DNA of 64,000 bases from Porodaedalea pini (lineage: Eukaryota; Basidiomycota; Agaricomycetes; Hymenochaetales; Hymenochaetaceae). The notes below the pieces were generated by a model that saw only the letters and a program-made list of their open reading frames with translations, was not told the origin of the DNA and searched no databases. The stretch is from NCBI GenBank assembly GCA_002794775.1, contig NBAY01000006.1, positions 1,302,001-1,366,000 of the forward strand, in the 5' to 3' direction. The stretch's first letter is position 1. Each line of letters opens with the position of its first letter. The translations under genes and the position numbers were made by a program. Positions 48,701 through 59,071 of this stretch are shown here, piece by piece.

Positions 48701-50520
48701 GCTGATTGTTTTCCACAGTGGTGTTCCTTGAGACCTTGAAGAGCTAGGTTACGATTTGCAGGTACAACAGCCAGGGCCAGTTCATTGCGAATCAGTCTGG
48801 ATGTTATAAGCTGTCGTCTATCTTCGATTGGATCAAGCGCTGCATTTACAGCATCTTTTTGGTGTTCATGATTGCATTCTTGCCCCTGTTTTTGTAAGGT
48901 AGCTTTCATTTATCTGTTTGTTTCTGTTATCGGAAGCTTATCGAATTGTCTCACAGAACTCGTCGAATGCGGTGCCGGCCGTGCCATTATCCGGCTGGCA
49001 AAGCACTTCTACTCGTTGTCGCCGGTCTTTGAGATATTCTCAACGCAGACCCAGTGCCATTCCATCCTGAGCAATCTTAACTATGGTGGTGCCCGGTACA
49101 TCGCAACTGGCCGTGGGTTCGCAACATGGCGCGTTAACTTCAGCACACTCTTCTCGCGATCTGCCGGTCCAAGTATCTATCTCGGAATGCGTACGCTCAT
49201 TATGCTGCTCTACGTGACCTTGACGCTGTGGATCCCGCATTTGATCTACTTCTGGATCACGACGCTCGGGCTGTGCTTGGCGCCGTTCATCTTCAACCCC
49301 CACCGGTTCTCGTTCGCGGACTTCATCATTGACTACAGAGCGTACCTGCGCTGGATGTCGCGCGGCAACGCTCGCGCACACAAGAACGCGTGGATCGGAT
49401 ACTGCAGGCTGTCGCGTACGATGATCACAGGGTACAAGAAGAAGAAGCTGGGGCAGCCGTCGGACAAGTCGACGGGTGGAGACACGCCGCGTGCAGGCTG
49501 GCGCACAATCTTGCTTTCTGAGATCGAGTTCCCGATCCGCATGGCGATTTTGTTCATCATCGCATACCTCTTCGTAAAGTCTTCACCGCAGGTCAGCGGA
49601 AAGGAGAACGCGAGCCCGCTCGTGCGAATCGCGATTGTGAGCTTGGGCCCGATTGTGTGGAACGCGGCGGTACTGCTTGTGCTGTTCTTGATATCGTTGT
49701 TTTTGGGTCCGATGCTTGATACGGTGGTGTGCCGAAGTTTGGATCGGTCATGGCGTTCTTTGCGCACGCGCTAGCGCTCGTGGGTGTGGTCGGATTCTTT
49801 GAGTTCCTCGTAAGCATTTTTTTCTTGATACTTCATCGATGATGTCTGATCTGGCTTCTGTGTAGTGGTTCCTCGAGCTCTGGAACGCCTCACACGCTGT
49901 GTTGGGCATGATAGCAGTTATCTTCATCGAGCGCGCCATCCACAAGATCCTCATTTCCGTGTTCCTCTCGCGTGAGTTCAAGCATTTTGAGACGAACCGC
50001 GCGTGGTGGACAGGCAAGTGGTACGGCCATGGGCTCGGTGCGCATGCGATGAGCCAGCCCGCACGCGAGTTTGTCGTCAAGATCATCGAGTTATCGCTCT
50101 GGAGCTCGGACTTCCTGCTTTGTCACCTGCTGTTGTTCTTACTCTCGCTGCCGCTATTCATCCCATTCATCGATCGCCTGCATGCAACGCTCCTATGTGC
50201 GTCTTTTTTTTTTTCGTTTGTTTGGTGTGAATATGTTTTACTGATCTGCTTTGGCGAATAGTTTGGCTACGTCCCTCGCGCCAGATCCGCGCGCCGCTGT
50301 ACTCGCTGAAGCAGAAGCGACAACGGAGACAGATCGTTGTGAAGTATGGTCTCGCCTTCGTCTTCGTTCTCGCCGTTTTCATCGCATTGATCGCTCTGCG
50401 TACGTATTCATTGTTTCATCACCTGACTTGTAGCTGATTTGTGTTGTTGCCTCTGTCCCTGTAGCCGCGATCTTCAGCGACATCATCGACCAGAACTGTT
50501 CAATATGTCAGAGCATATAG
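44468..50520 (+). pseudogene. FKS1: 1,3-beta-glucan synthase, long copy with frame breaks
   Basis: This encodes the plasma-membrane catalytic subunit of cell-wall 1,3-beta-glucan synthase, from MATRPSG to the C-terminus ...QNCSICQSI at 50520. The synthase domain (PF02364) is readable over 2.3 kb without interruption (46200-48520): [77 protein letters not shown]. Multiple membrane helices flank it. Breaks are extra A near 45205, extra C near 45395, TGA at 46173 with a local shift, a 7-bp tandem duplication at about 48519-48533, TAG at 48745, and an indel near 49725 (before PKFGSVMAFFAHALA). The long clean stretch argues for recent decay, or for some sequencing indels. Confidence 0.9.
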
Positions 50521-51035
50521 CCTCTCCTTCTCTAGTCTCCCGACCCTCTGTGCATCCGCATCCGCACACGACAGACATATCTCCATCCATTGATTGTGAT
50601 CCACTCGGACAACTGCTATCCACCCGTTCTATTTAATATACCCTGTTCAAAATTAATGACGGACTTCCATTTCCCATCTATACATCTCGCTTGCCACTCC
50701 TATCTTCCCAACACATTCTTGCGCCCCACCTCGCCTGTCATTGTCCGGTCCTTTCCATTCCCATTCTACTACAATCACGATTTTTTCCCTACTTCTTTCC
50801 TCTCATTCACCGAATCACGATTATCTTGTCCGTCTCTTTACTTTACCGTGTGTATGTAGGCCCTTCTGGGCCTCCGTCGCCTTTCTCGGACATCTAGCAT
50901 AGCAAAGAATGTAACGATATGATGAAATATCTGCATTGGTCGGACGGTAATTGAGCTGCCTCAGAAAGCTGGATAAAATGGTAGAAGTGGGTTACATGTC
51001 GAAATTGTACACAAGATATTAATAGAAAGGGCTGT

Positions 51036-51377
51036 TCACGAAGTATCCATCTCATTCTCATCCACGGGTTCATGCTGCTGTTCCGCCTGAACGACGTCCA
51101 CAAGGGCCTTGACGTCTTGCATCTCACCGACACGCTCCGTCTGATCAACGGCGTTGGAGACAGCAGTACTTCCACCAGGTATGGGGGCGCTCTTCTTGGC
51201 TTTCGCGATGAGCTGCTGAACGGCCCAGTTAACGTACCCTGTCTGGCCCGTCTCCCAGAGGCGCTTGCTTGGGTCCGGGATCGGCGCAGTGGCAGCGGCG
51301 GCGCCGTCGATGTGTGGAAGCGAGGCGGCGTTCTCGAAAAGCGAGAGGATGGAGGGCAGAAGGGTAGAGAGCGCTGC
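51036..51377 (-). pseudogene. C-terminal exon of a Mis12/Mtw1-like kinetochore protein
   Basis: An acceptor (CTGATATCCTTGCAG, exon from about 51377) opens a frame ALSTLLPSILSLFENAASLP ... RLWETGQTGYVNWAVQQLIA ... DVVQAEQQHEPVDE ending TGA at 51036. The W-E-T-x-x-T-G-Y-x-N-W-A pattern recalls the C-terminal part of the Mis12/Mtw1 subunit of the MIND kinetochore complex. No 5' exons or start codon are found upstream; the DNA right of 51,480 is repeat-like and AT-rich. The gene is therefore probably truncated, or its other exons are too divergent to see. The family call is tentative. Confidence 0.45.
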
Positions 51378-51455
51378 AAGGATATCAGTCGAGGGAGGAG
51401 CAGAAGGGATGGGGGAGGAAGATGAGGAAGGAAGAGAGGTAGGAGAGATGAGCAA

Positions 51456-51890
51456 GATGGTGCTCAGAACACATGTGCCTGATGCATGATATACCGAGGG
51501 CTTTGAGGTACATTATGCACATAATCCTGCCATGATCACACAGTGTCACTCCGCTCCGGTAGCTAACCAAGCGTTGAACCAAACAGCAAAATTAACAACT
51601 AGGCTGTTAATGGCCCCACTTCATTACCAGGGTGTTACCAGGGTGTTAACACAGGATCCAAACAGGGCCTTAGGAGTCGACTGTGGTAAAATCACTGAAT
51701 GTACCGATACACATCAGTACATGTTGTCAGGGCCAGTGCCTGTTTGAGATTAAATTATGTAAGTACAATATTAGGATTCTTAATCACATTCACTACTCTA
51801 TAGCATGCACCGCAATTCTAAATGTCCAAGCATTGAGGGGAATCGCTATACATATGATTCAGAGACTCAGATATAACACCCCAAAATATA

Positions 51891-51926
<36 letters not shown>

Positions 51927-53544
51927 CACACTCAGAAGGCAATCCAGAGTCAGGGGTTGACACATGGACTTCTGTAGAAACTTCCACCATGATTCTGATT
52001 GCGATGTCAAAATGTGTATAATAAATAATCTGATGACTCATACCTTATATGTAATGGAACCTCATTAGTTAGTTGGAGTGGCCTAGACCATAACTCAGCC
52101 AAGCGATCATGCAGTATTGAGCGAAGAGCATTAATATTTAGAAGATAGAGTGATGGCATGGCAGATTGCTAGTAATTAGTGAACATGAAGATGGAAACCA
52201 GTATTTAAGAGTATAATTTTCTCAATATTGCTAGTCTGTGCAGATGCATGCACAGACGGAGTTGTTTTCAGGAACTCACCTAGCGATGGAAGCACAGTCA
52301 TGAATTCTCTATCATTAGTGCCGATCCATAGAAGAAAAGATCAGCCAAGTCATCCAGCAGATGAATGGAAGCACAAAGAAGGTTATGGAAGAATCAGAAG
52401 GTCAGGGAATGTCATATGCTTCATGTGACTGGCGACCGCATGCCTACAATCCAGATAAGATCTCCAGTATGTTCACAGTTGCCTTCGATGATCTTATAGT
52501 GACCTGCTGATGCAATCCTAGTTGTTCTGATCTGAGTCCGATACTGATCGGTATGCATCGGAAGCAGTTCCCAGTCACTTCCAGAAGGATCAGCGGTGAT
52601 AGGACAATTAGAAAAGCTCTGCATTGGTAACCATGATCGTCGCAGATGTCCACGCACAGCGATGCCCTGCCTAACTGGGCATGAGCAATTTTTATGTCAT
52701 AAATACCATTGCCAAATGAGTTGCGACTTTCTCACAGCCACAGGGCCAAAAATGATTTTCACCTTTCCATATCAGTTGCGGTCAACTGCGATTCATCTGT
52801 TATCCCTGGGAATCTGTATCCACAGATGTACTGTCCACAGTGCAGATGCTGATGACTACTGATGGATGCCACGCCAGTGTTTAATCTGCACTATCATCAG
52901 CTACGCCATCCTACTTTGTCATGCCTTTGCTCCACAACCTTCCTCGCGTTACCTGGCCCTTTCAACCCAGCCCTACCTATGATATCGTCTGCCTCAACGA
53001 CGAGGACATATGTACCATAATTGAGGAGGACAGGAAGGAGACACCAGCAAATGTCAGCGCTTGGAGATGGGACACAGACGAGTTTGCACGAGTCATGGAC
53101 CTACGCCCTAATGCCTACATCTTGACCACCTTTCGCATGATCAAGTATGGAACATATGAGCAGTTCTGTACATGCCTGATAGAGTGCTGTGGCGGTGATG
53201 CATACAAATTCTGCGCACACTGTAATGTCTCCCAGATGATGAACTCCTTCTTTGTAAGTTCTCCACATTCCTTAGACTTCTAGTGCCAATCTTGTTCCTA
53301 GAATTATATAAGGAGGGAGCACGCAGAAGGTAGAGGCCTTGCATTCTTGAGGGCTAAGCATGAGTTGGAGATGCGCAACAAGCTATAGGGATGAGGTGAG
53401 TCGCATTTGGCTCTAGAATTCTTTTAATAGACAATCTTAAAGAGCGAATTGAATAGGATACTAGTGATTGAAGGAATGTCTTTAGAGTTGGTCTTGAGAA
53501 TATAATAACATATCTCTGGGATGTTCTGAAACCCTGGTCCTACA
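51456..53544. other. Unassigned spacer between FKS/Mis12 region and block B copy 2
   Basis: AT-rich, with a 120-codon plus-strand frame at 52921-53283 (PLLHNLPRVTWPFQPSPTYD..., several cysteines near its end) that I cannot assign. It ends at a donor-like GTAAGT, so it may be one exon of a transposon-borne gene. A tetranucleotide microsatellite is listed separately. Confidence 0.4.
51889..51926 (+). repeat. (AAAG)n microsatellite
   Basis: About nine perfect AAAG units in a row. Confidence 0.9.
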
Positions 53545-53930
53545 CACCTCCGTAACAGTTTGTGCCAGCCGCTTGACGGCCTCTGTCTTACGAGGCTGTC
53601 AAAGAACTCGTCGAGAGTGACCCCTTTTACACTCGCAAAGCGGTCAGTGTATCATCGCCTCGTCAGTTAAGTGGAGAGACTCTCAGTCAACTCCATGGTG
53701 GGATAAGGAGAAGCCGATGATAGTGCCCTTCCTCTACTTCGTTAGCTAGCGAAGGAGAGGCCGGAGAGGGTAGAGTTCAAAGGCAACGGGTGATCTAAAG
53801 AGCACTGCACATCATACATTAAGCTCTCGCGAGAAAGAAAGGATAAACAGTGACGCTGAAACCTAATGATATGCTAACTACCGATTCCTCCCTTCCTTAC
53901 GGGAGCCCATTGCACCGCACAAGCACCGCC

Positions 53931-55443
53931 TCAATATAGCACCTTGCTGAGATTCTGTACTGAATTGAGAAGGATGTCGCCCTGTCGCACGACCGTCTCA
54001 TACTGCGCATTCTTTGCGCTCGGCCTGTTTGTTTCCACGACTCCATGCACGCGATCGATGGTGCAGTTAAGGTGACCGAGAGCGATGAAGCGGGCGAGCT
54101 CGTTGTCGACGAACGCGACGGAGACACCGAACGCGGCGGAGAGGCTCTCGAGTGTCAGACTGCGGTAACTCTCAAGTAACTGTGCGTATGCGAGTGTGCG
54201 AGAATGCGCATCTCGCGCACATAATATCGCGCGTGCGGGTGTAGCACACGAGAGGGAATGAGTTGGGTCTGCTCGGGTTTCGCTATTTCTCTTTGTTAGT
54301 GAGGCGTAAGATATAAAGCTACTCGGGACATACCAAGTGCGATGAAGAACTTGTCGTAAAGGCAGTCATACAGGGATTTCGTGAGCTCGGCAAGGTTAGA
54401 GAGTTCGTGGATGACCTGTATAACTTCCGGTGCGGTGATAATCTGCCAGGAGTCAGGCCTCTCAAGCTATTCAAGGAGCACATTCATGCTACTGACTTTC
54501 TTCTTCAGGTCTTGTCGCTTAAGCGTTAACGCGCCAGCGATCATGGTCATAGATACAAAGTCGTTGTAGTTCAGAAGCTCCGTAGCGGTGAATGTCGATG
54601 ATGCATCCATGAAGAGATCGCTTGCACGCTTGAATTGCCTGATAGAGAGCGAGTGGAGAACCTGATACACTTTTAGTCGATTCCGCCTATCCCAGTCTCC
54701 ATCCTTTTCAATCAATCTGTTATGGCGAGTGTGAGTGACGATAAATGTGTGACTCGGGCAGACTAGAAACGCACTCTTCTGCACGAGCGAGATTCTTGGC
54801 GATGGTGGCATGGTCTCCGAAGAAGAAACCTATTCCTACGAGCGTGAGGGACAATGTCAATTTTCAAGCCAACTCCAGGAGTCCTCTCAAAGGCGAGCTC
54901 TTGAGCTGCTATCGCTCGGTCCTGAAAGAACAATCCGTACTATCAGATACAGTAATGGCCGTTTCTGAAGGTACATGCCTTGTCCCCAATCCTTGTCAAG
55001 TACGTTGCTCGGGCACGTAGTGCATTTGCTATTTCAACCCCCCCCCCCCCCCCTTCTGTCTTCTCTGCCTCCTGCAAACGCTCATCCAGCTTCTTGAGCT
55101 CTTCCGCATTTGCCGCCCCCATACGTTCTAACAATGCGTTGTCTTCCGGTAGCGGAATCCGAATCTGTCGTGGTGTGGTTGGCGAACCTGGTGAACCTGG
55201 TGAAGTCGGTGGATGTTGCAAAGCGATGATTGCACGGGAGCATGGCGCCATTTCTAAAATAACAGGTATGGGTCACTTTCTGCGGCAAGATTAAAGAGTT
55301 GACTACGCACGGTCTTTCTCAATGCCCCCCAGGAGTAACTTCAGCGCGTCATGGTGCAGATCGCCTAGCTGGGCCTGTGTCAAAGCAAAGTGGGCTTGCG
55401 GATGCTCGAGGTTGGGAATTGGTAGAACAATCTCTTTAGCCAT
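53931..55443 (-). pseudogene. RPN7: Proteasome regulatory subunit RPN7, copy 2
   Basis: Same gene as 40505-42016. Here the homopolymer is 16 bases (55038-55053 on the plus strand), so the frame passes through as EKTE-GGGGG-VEIANALRAR. This region is open where copy 1 hits a stop. The extra C in KIDIV-LTLV and the 5-bp insertion before [11 protein letters not shown] are still present, so the gene remains broken downstream. The GC-AG intron is also shared. It is divergent from RPN6 copy 2, about 200 bp away. Confidence 0.88.
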
Positions 55444-55643
55444 TTCGATAAATGTTATAGGTAGAAATAAGGCGTCAAGCAGAAGGTCAAATACTGGGAG
55501 GAGGAGCGCAAGTACAGACGCGTAAGCTGACGCGTTAATGATGGGAATAAAATGCCTAATATGAACTTACACAGTTTCGCTGGTTACTGCCTATACGCAC
55601 TCTTGTCGGTCTACCACTGTCGATTCCAGCATACGATAAGGCA

Positions 55644-57560
55644 ATGTCAGTGGCAAAGGTGACACAAATGCTTGCAGAGGCACAGGCCGTGCGTTCAAAA
55701 GACCCAAAGCGTGCCGAGGACCTGTACCGCCGCATCCTCGAGACGAGCGCACAGGCGCACGGTTCGCAGTCGGAGCGAGAGAGCAATCTACAGGATCAGG
55801 AGTCTGCTCTCATAAGACTTGGCGAACTCTATCGTGATAACAAGTGCGTTACTATTGCACCTGCTGCTTAGATTTCTGGGCTAAGTACAGAACATAGAGG
55901 TGCAAACGGCCTTGCACAGGTGATCGTCCTCTCGCGTTCTTTTATGTCGTCGACCGCGAAAGCAAAGACGACGGAGTTCAGTAAGAAGGTTTGCCATAGT
56001 CCCACAGAATATTAGGCTGACCTGTGCTGCAGTATGAACATTGCTTGATTTCTTCGCTCCCATTCCCGACTCGAATACCACGCTCATGGACGTACTGCAC
56101 GAGAACATAGAGTGGGCACGCACAGAAAAACACATATTCTTGAAACACAGCCTAGAGACGCGGTTGGTTGGGATGTGCGTTTACTATTCTGCTGTGTACA
56201 TTTAGACTCGCACACTGATTCCTTTCTGAGGACAGACAGTTAGAGACGCATTCATACAAAGCCGCATTGGCTTTAATTGAAACATTGCTGACAGAGCTCA
56301 AGCGGTTAGACGACAAACTGGTGCTGACTGAGGTGCATCTGCTGGAAAGTCGTGTATATCGGGCAACTGGCAACACGCCGAAAAGCAAGGTCTGCACCTT
56401 CTCGCTATATGTGGCGAGACCTTTTGTTTCTAACAATATGGATCCTATAGGCTGCTTTGACTTCAGCACGTACGGCCGCCAACTCGATATACTGTCCGCC
56501 ACATCTGCAAGCCTAACTTGATTTTCAGTCGGGTATCTTGCATGCGGAGGACAAGGACTACACAACCGCATACTCGTATTTCTTCGAGATGTTTGAAAAC
56601 TTATCAAGCCAGGTAGTTCCGATGGCTATCTTAATAACGGTCGTACTCTAGATCTGACTCGTGCTTCAACAGGAATAAGGTGAGGACAGTGGAAAGGCAT
56701 TGACGCCGCTCAATTACATGCTCCTCTGCAAGATCATGCTCAATCTCGTACGTCTTCATCAGTTTGAGGATTGCTTGCTGGAACATGACATTGACGGATC
56801 CATAGCCTGAAGATGTCACGTCCCTCCTTTCCATGAAACTTGCACTGAAATACACCGAACTTCGCGAGGTTGAGTGCATGCATGCCGTCGCCCGCACACA
56901 CAAGAATCGTAACCTTGCGGATTTTGAGAAAACACTGCGGGATTATCAGGACGGTCCGCTTTTCCCTCTTTTTCTCATATGCCGTCATCAACTGAAGTCC
57001 GTTTCCTTTTGATTCTCTCTTGAATGTACTAAATACAGAACTCTCATCCGATCCAACGATACGCACGCACCTTGCGGCTTTGTATGACACGCTGTTCGAA
57101 CAAAACCTCCTACGCATTGTCGAGCCGTACTCGGTCGTTGAGGTTGAGTACGTTGCGCAACAGGTCGGTCAGGGGCGTCAAGAGGTCGAGACTAAGTGAA
57201 TTATTCATCATAATTCCCGCAATTGGTCGTGCGTTTAAGAAATCCTTGTGCTTCAGGATGTCGAAGATGATATTAGACAAGGTATTCCATGGGGTGCTAG
57301 ATCAGGGAGGTGGATGCCTGCTCGTTTTCGACAAGACGGAGGGCGACGTACGTCACTCTCGCTGTTGTTTATCTCTCCATCGCGGGCACATCCTGACAGT
57401 TCATTATTAGGAAACTTACGAATCGGCCATCCAGACAGTGGAAGAGATCGGCAAGGTTGTTGAATCGTTATATGCGAAGGTAGGATCTTCATTGGCGTCA
57501 TGCCTCATCTGAAAAGTGACTATCACTGATGAGAATTTTCAGGCAACCAAAATTGCATAG
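55644..57560 (+). pseudogene. RPN6: Proteasome regulatory subunit RPN6, copy 2
   Basis: Same gene as 38388-40304. Exons follow in order from MSVAKVTQ (55644) to ATKIA-stop (57558-57560), with conserved introns: GANGLAQVIVLSRSFMSSTA, NTTLMDVLHENIEWARTEKH, YKAALALIETLLTELKRLDD, KYMLLCKIMLNLPEDVTSLL, RTHLAALYDTLFEQNLLRIV, MILDKVFHGVLDQGGG. Nonsense codons are TGA at 56035, TAA at 56514 and TAA at 56676. The first and third can be explained by single C-to-T changes in CGA and CAA. Apart from these stops the coding sequence is well preserved. Confidence 0.9.
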
Positions 57561-57904
57561 CACGAGTCTATGTTAAAGTATTCGGACGTCTGCGAGCTTT
57601 CGCTTTGATTCGCTTTGATTAAGCTTAACTTAAAGTCATCCTGCTATTGAAAATACCTTCGGAGACTTATACATGTAACTCATGACTTGACAGAAGAAAA
57701 TACAAATGCACCTTGCTCTATGACAAGAACTACTGTAAAGTCTGCGACCATACATAGCATCCACCACTCCGACCCTTTTTGATCTCCATTGTGATACACT
57801 CTGCATTCCTTCGTTTCTTGCGTGCAATGTCGACAGATGATTGCGCTACGATGTCATGCGCTTCGCTCTGCACCGTGTCGAATATGTCCTTCGGAACGCC
57901 ATCA

Positions 57905-58714
57905 CGCACAAGAAGAGTCTTTCCTGTACCGGGTGGACTGCATAACAGCACACCCTTCGGAGGCTGAATGCCGCCGCGCAAGAAGAGCTCAGGGTTCATG
58001 AGCAGGAGTTCAATGATCTTGACAACTTTGAATATCGCGCATATATCAAAGAGACCTGAAGAGACGTACCTCGTGAGTTCCTGGGCCTGCTCGCCCAGAC
58101 CACCGATTCCAGCAAAGGATATTCCTCCAGGGTCCTCAAGACTCATTTCGTGCACTAAGGGGTCGACCTCGTGTGGTAGAATTCGCATTATTGTCAGAGT
58201 AGTCATGTCTAAGCGGACTCGCGTGCCATTCTTCAGCTTGGTGGCAGGTAAAGCGGTCTATAGGAGACATCGTAGCGAGGTCCTGACGAGGCTTTGACGA
58301 TGACTTGACCAACAGCGTTGTTTGTAATGAGCCCGGAATGCGATGGACATGAGGCATACATTATTCGTCGTCCAGCTGTTTCATGACCTCCCCAATAATG
58401 TGGCCGACAGATTGTACGGCTTCAATGTCATCTTCTGTCTTCTTGAAGTCCTTCTCGAGGTCCTTGAGAGAGAATCACACTATCCAAAAAAAACAAGTAG
58501 CTTCAGCGTGAATATTCAGCAAGGTTCTAACTAAGACTCACAGTTCTTGAGGCTCTGGCTGTTTGTTTCATGGTCTCGCATTTTCTAGATCTCGAGAATC
58601 CCCATGCTGAACATCTTCGCAGCCGGCATGACTACTCACGTTACGATAGCCAATCAAAGCATCTATCCTCCGTTGATCCATCCCTCCAGAAGAGGACGAG
58701 GCTTGATTCTCCAT
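57905..58714 (-). pseudogene. RPT4: Remnant of proteasome ATPase RPT4
   Basis: Pieces of the 19S base ATPase Rpt4/PSMC6 follow each other: an N-terminal exon starting MENQASSSSGGMDQRRIDAL (58714), [20 protein letters not shown] with [30 protein letters not shown] (frame lost), [40 protein letters not shown], then after an intron [20 protein letters not shown] and a Walker A as [10 protein letters not shown] (first Gly replaced by Ser). Homology ends directly after Walker A. Walker B, the AAA core and the C-terminus are missing, and unrelated sequence follows. Stops and frame changes occur between the pieces. Confidence 0.82.
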
Positions 58715-59071
58715 CCTAAGTGGCAATAAAGTATGGCAAAGTGGAGGATGAAGGTGAAGGTACTCAGCAGGAAGGGTTAACGCGCAACTCACGATCACGG
58801 TCGAGGCCTCGCTGTAAATGTGTAGGTAACGATGTTTCCAATAGGTCAGAGCGTATGGGACTTACAAAACACGCCGGTCCATTGGGACCACACTGACAGA
58901 TGTGACCTGAAGATTAGGTGTAAACGTGGGACCCAACAGAACTTTGCTCTTCCCATTTGTCACTTGTCCAGATTGCGTGCTAGCTAAAGTGGAGGCCAAC
59001 GTTGTGGAAGTTCGGCCGCCTGGTACCTGATTGTCCCGAAGATCGCGACTGATGCCTGATGGCGGCATAGT
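58715..59071. other. Spacer between RPT4 remnant and BTB/RCC1 gene
   Basis: This contains a 68-codon minus-strand frame at 58862-59068 (MPPSGISRDLRDNQVPGG...) that could be a further 3' exon of the neighbouring BTB/RCC1 gene. The join is not clear. Confidence 0.35.

Larger units (their letters stand above)
53545..57655 (-). repeat. Block B, copy 2 (inverted)
   Basis: Reverse-complement copy of 38167-42401. Homology ends at 53545 (GAGGTG on the minus strand) and near 57655 (within TTTTCAATAG). The right flank continues into an RPT4 remnant, another 19S proteasome gene, so this may be the native location of block B. Confidence 0.93.

Noticed and set aside
56220..56275. Apparent break in RPN6 between ETRLVG and YKAALALIETLL
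   Set aside because: A GTGCGT...GACAG intron restores LVGIQLETHSYKAALA; only the nonsense codons remain as real breaks.
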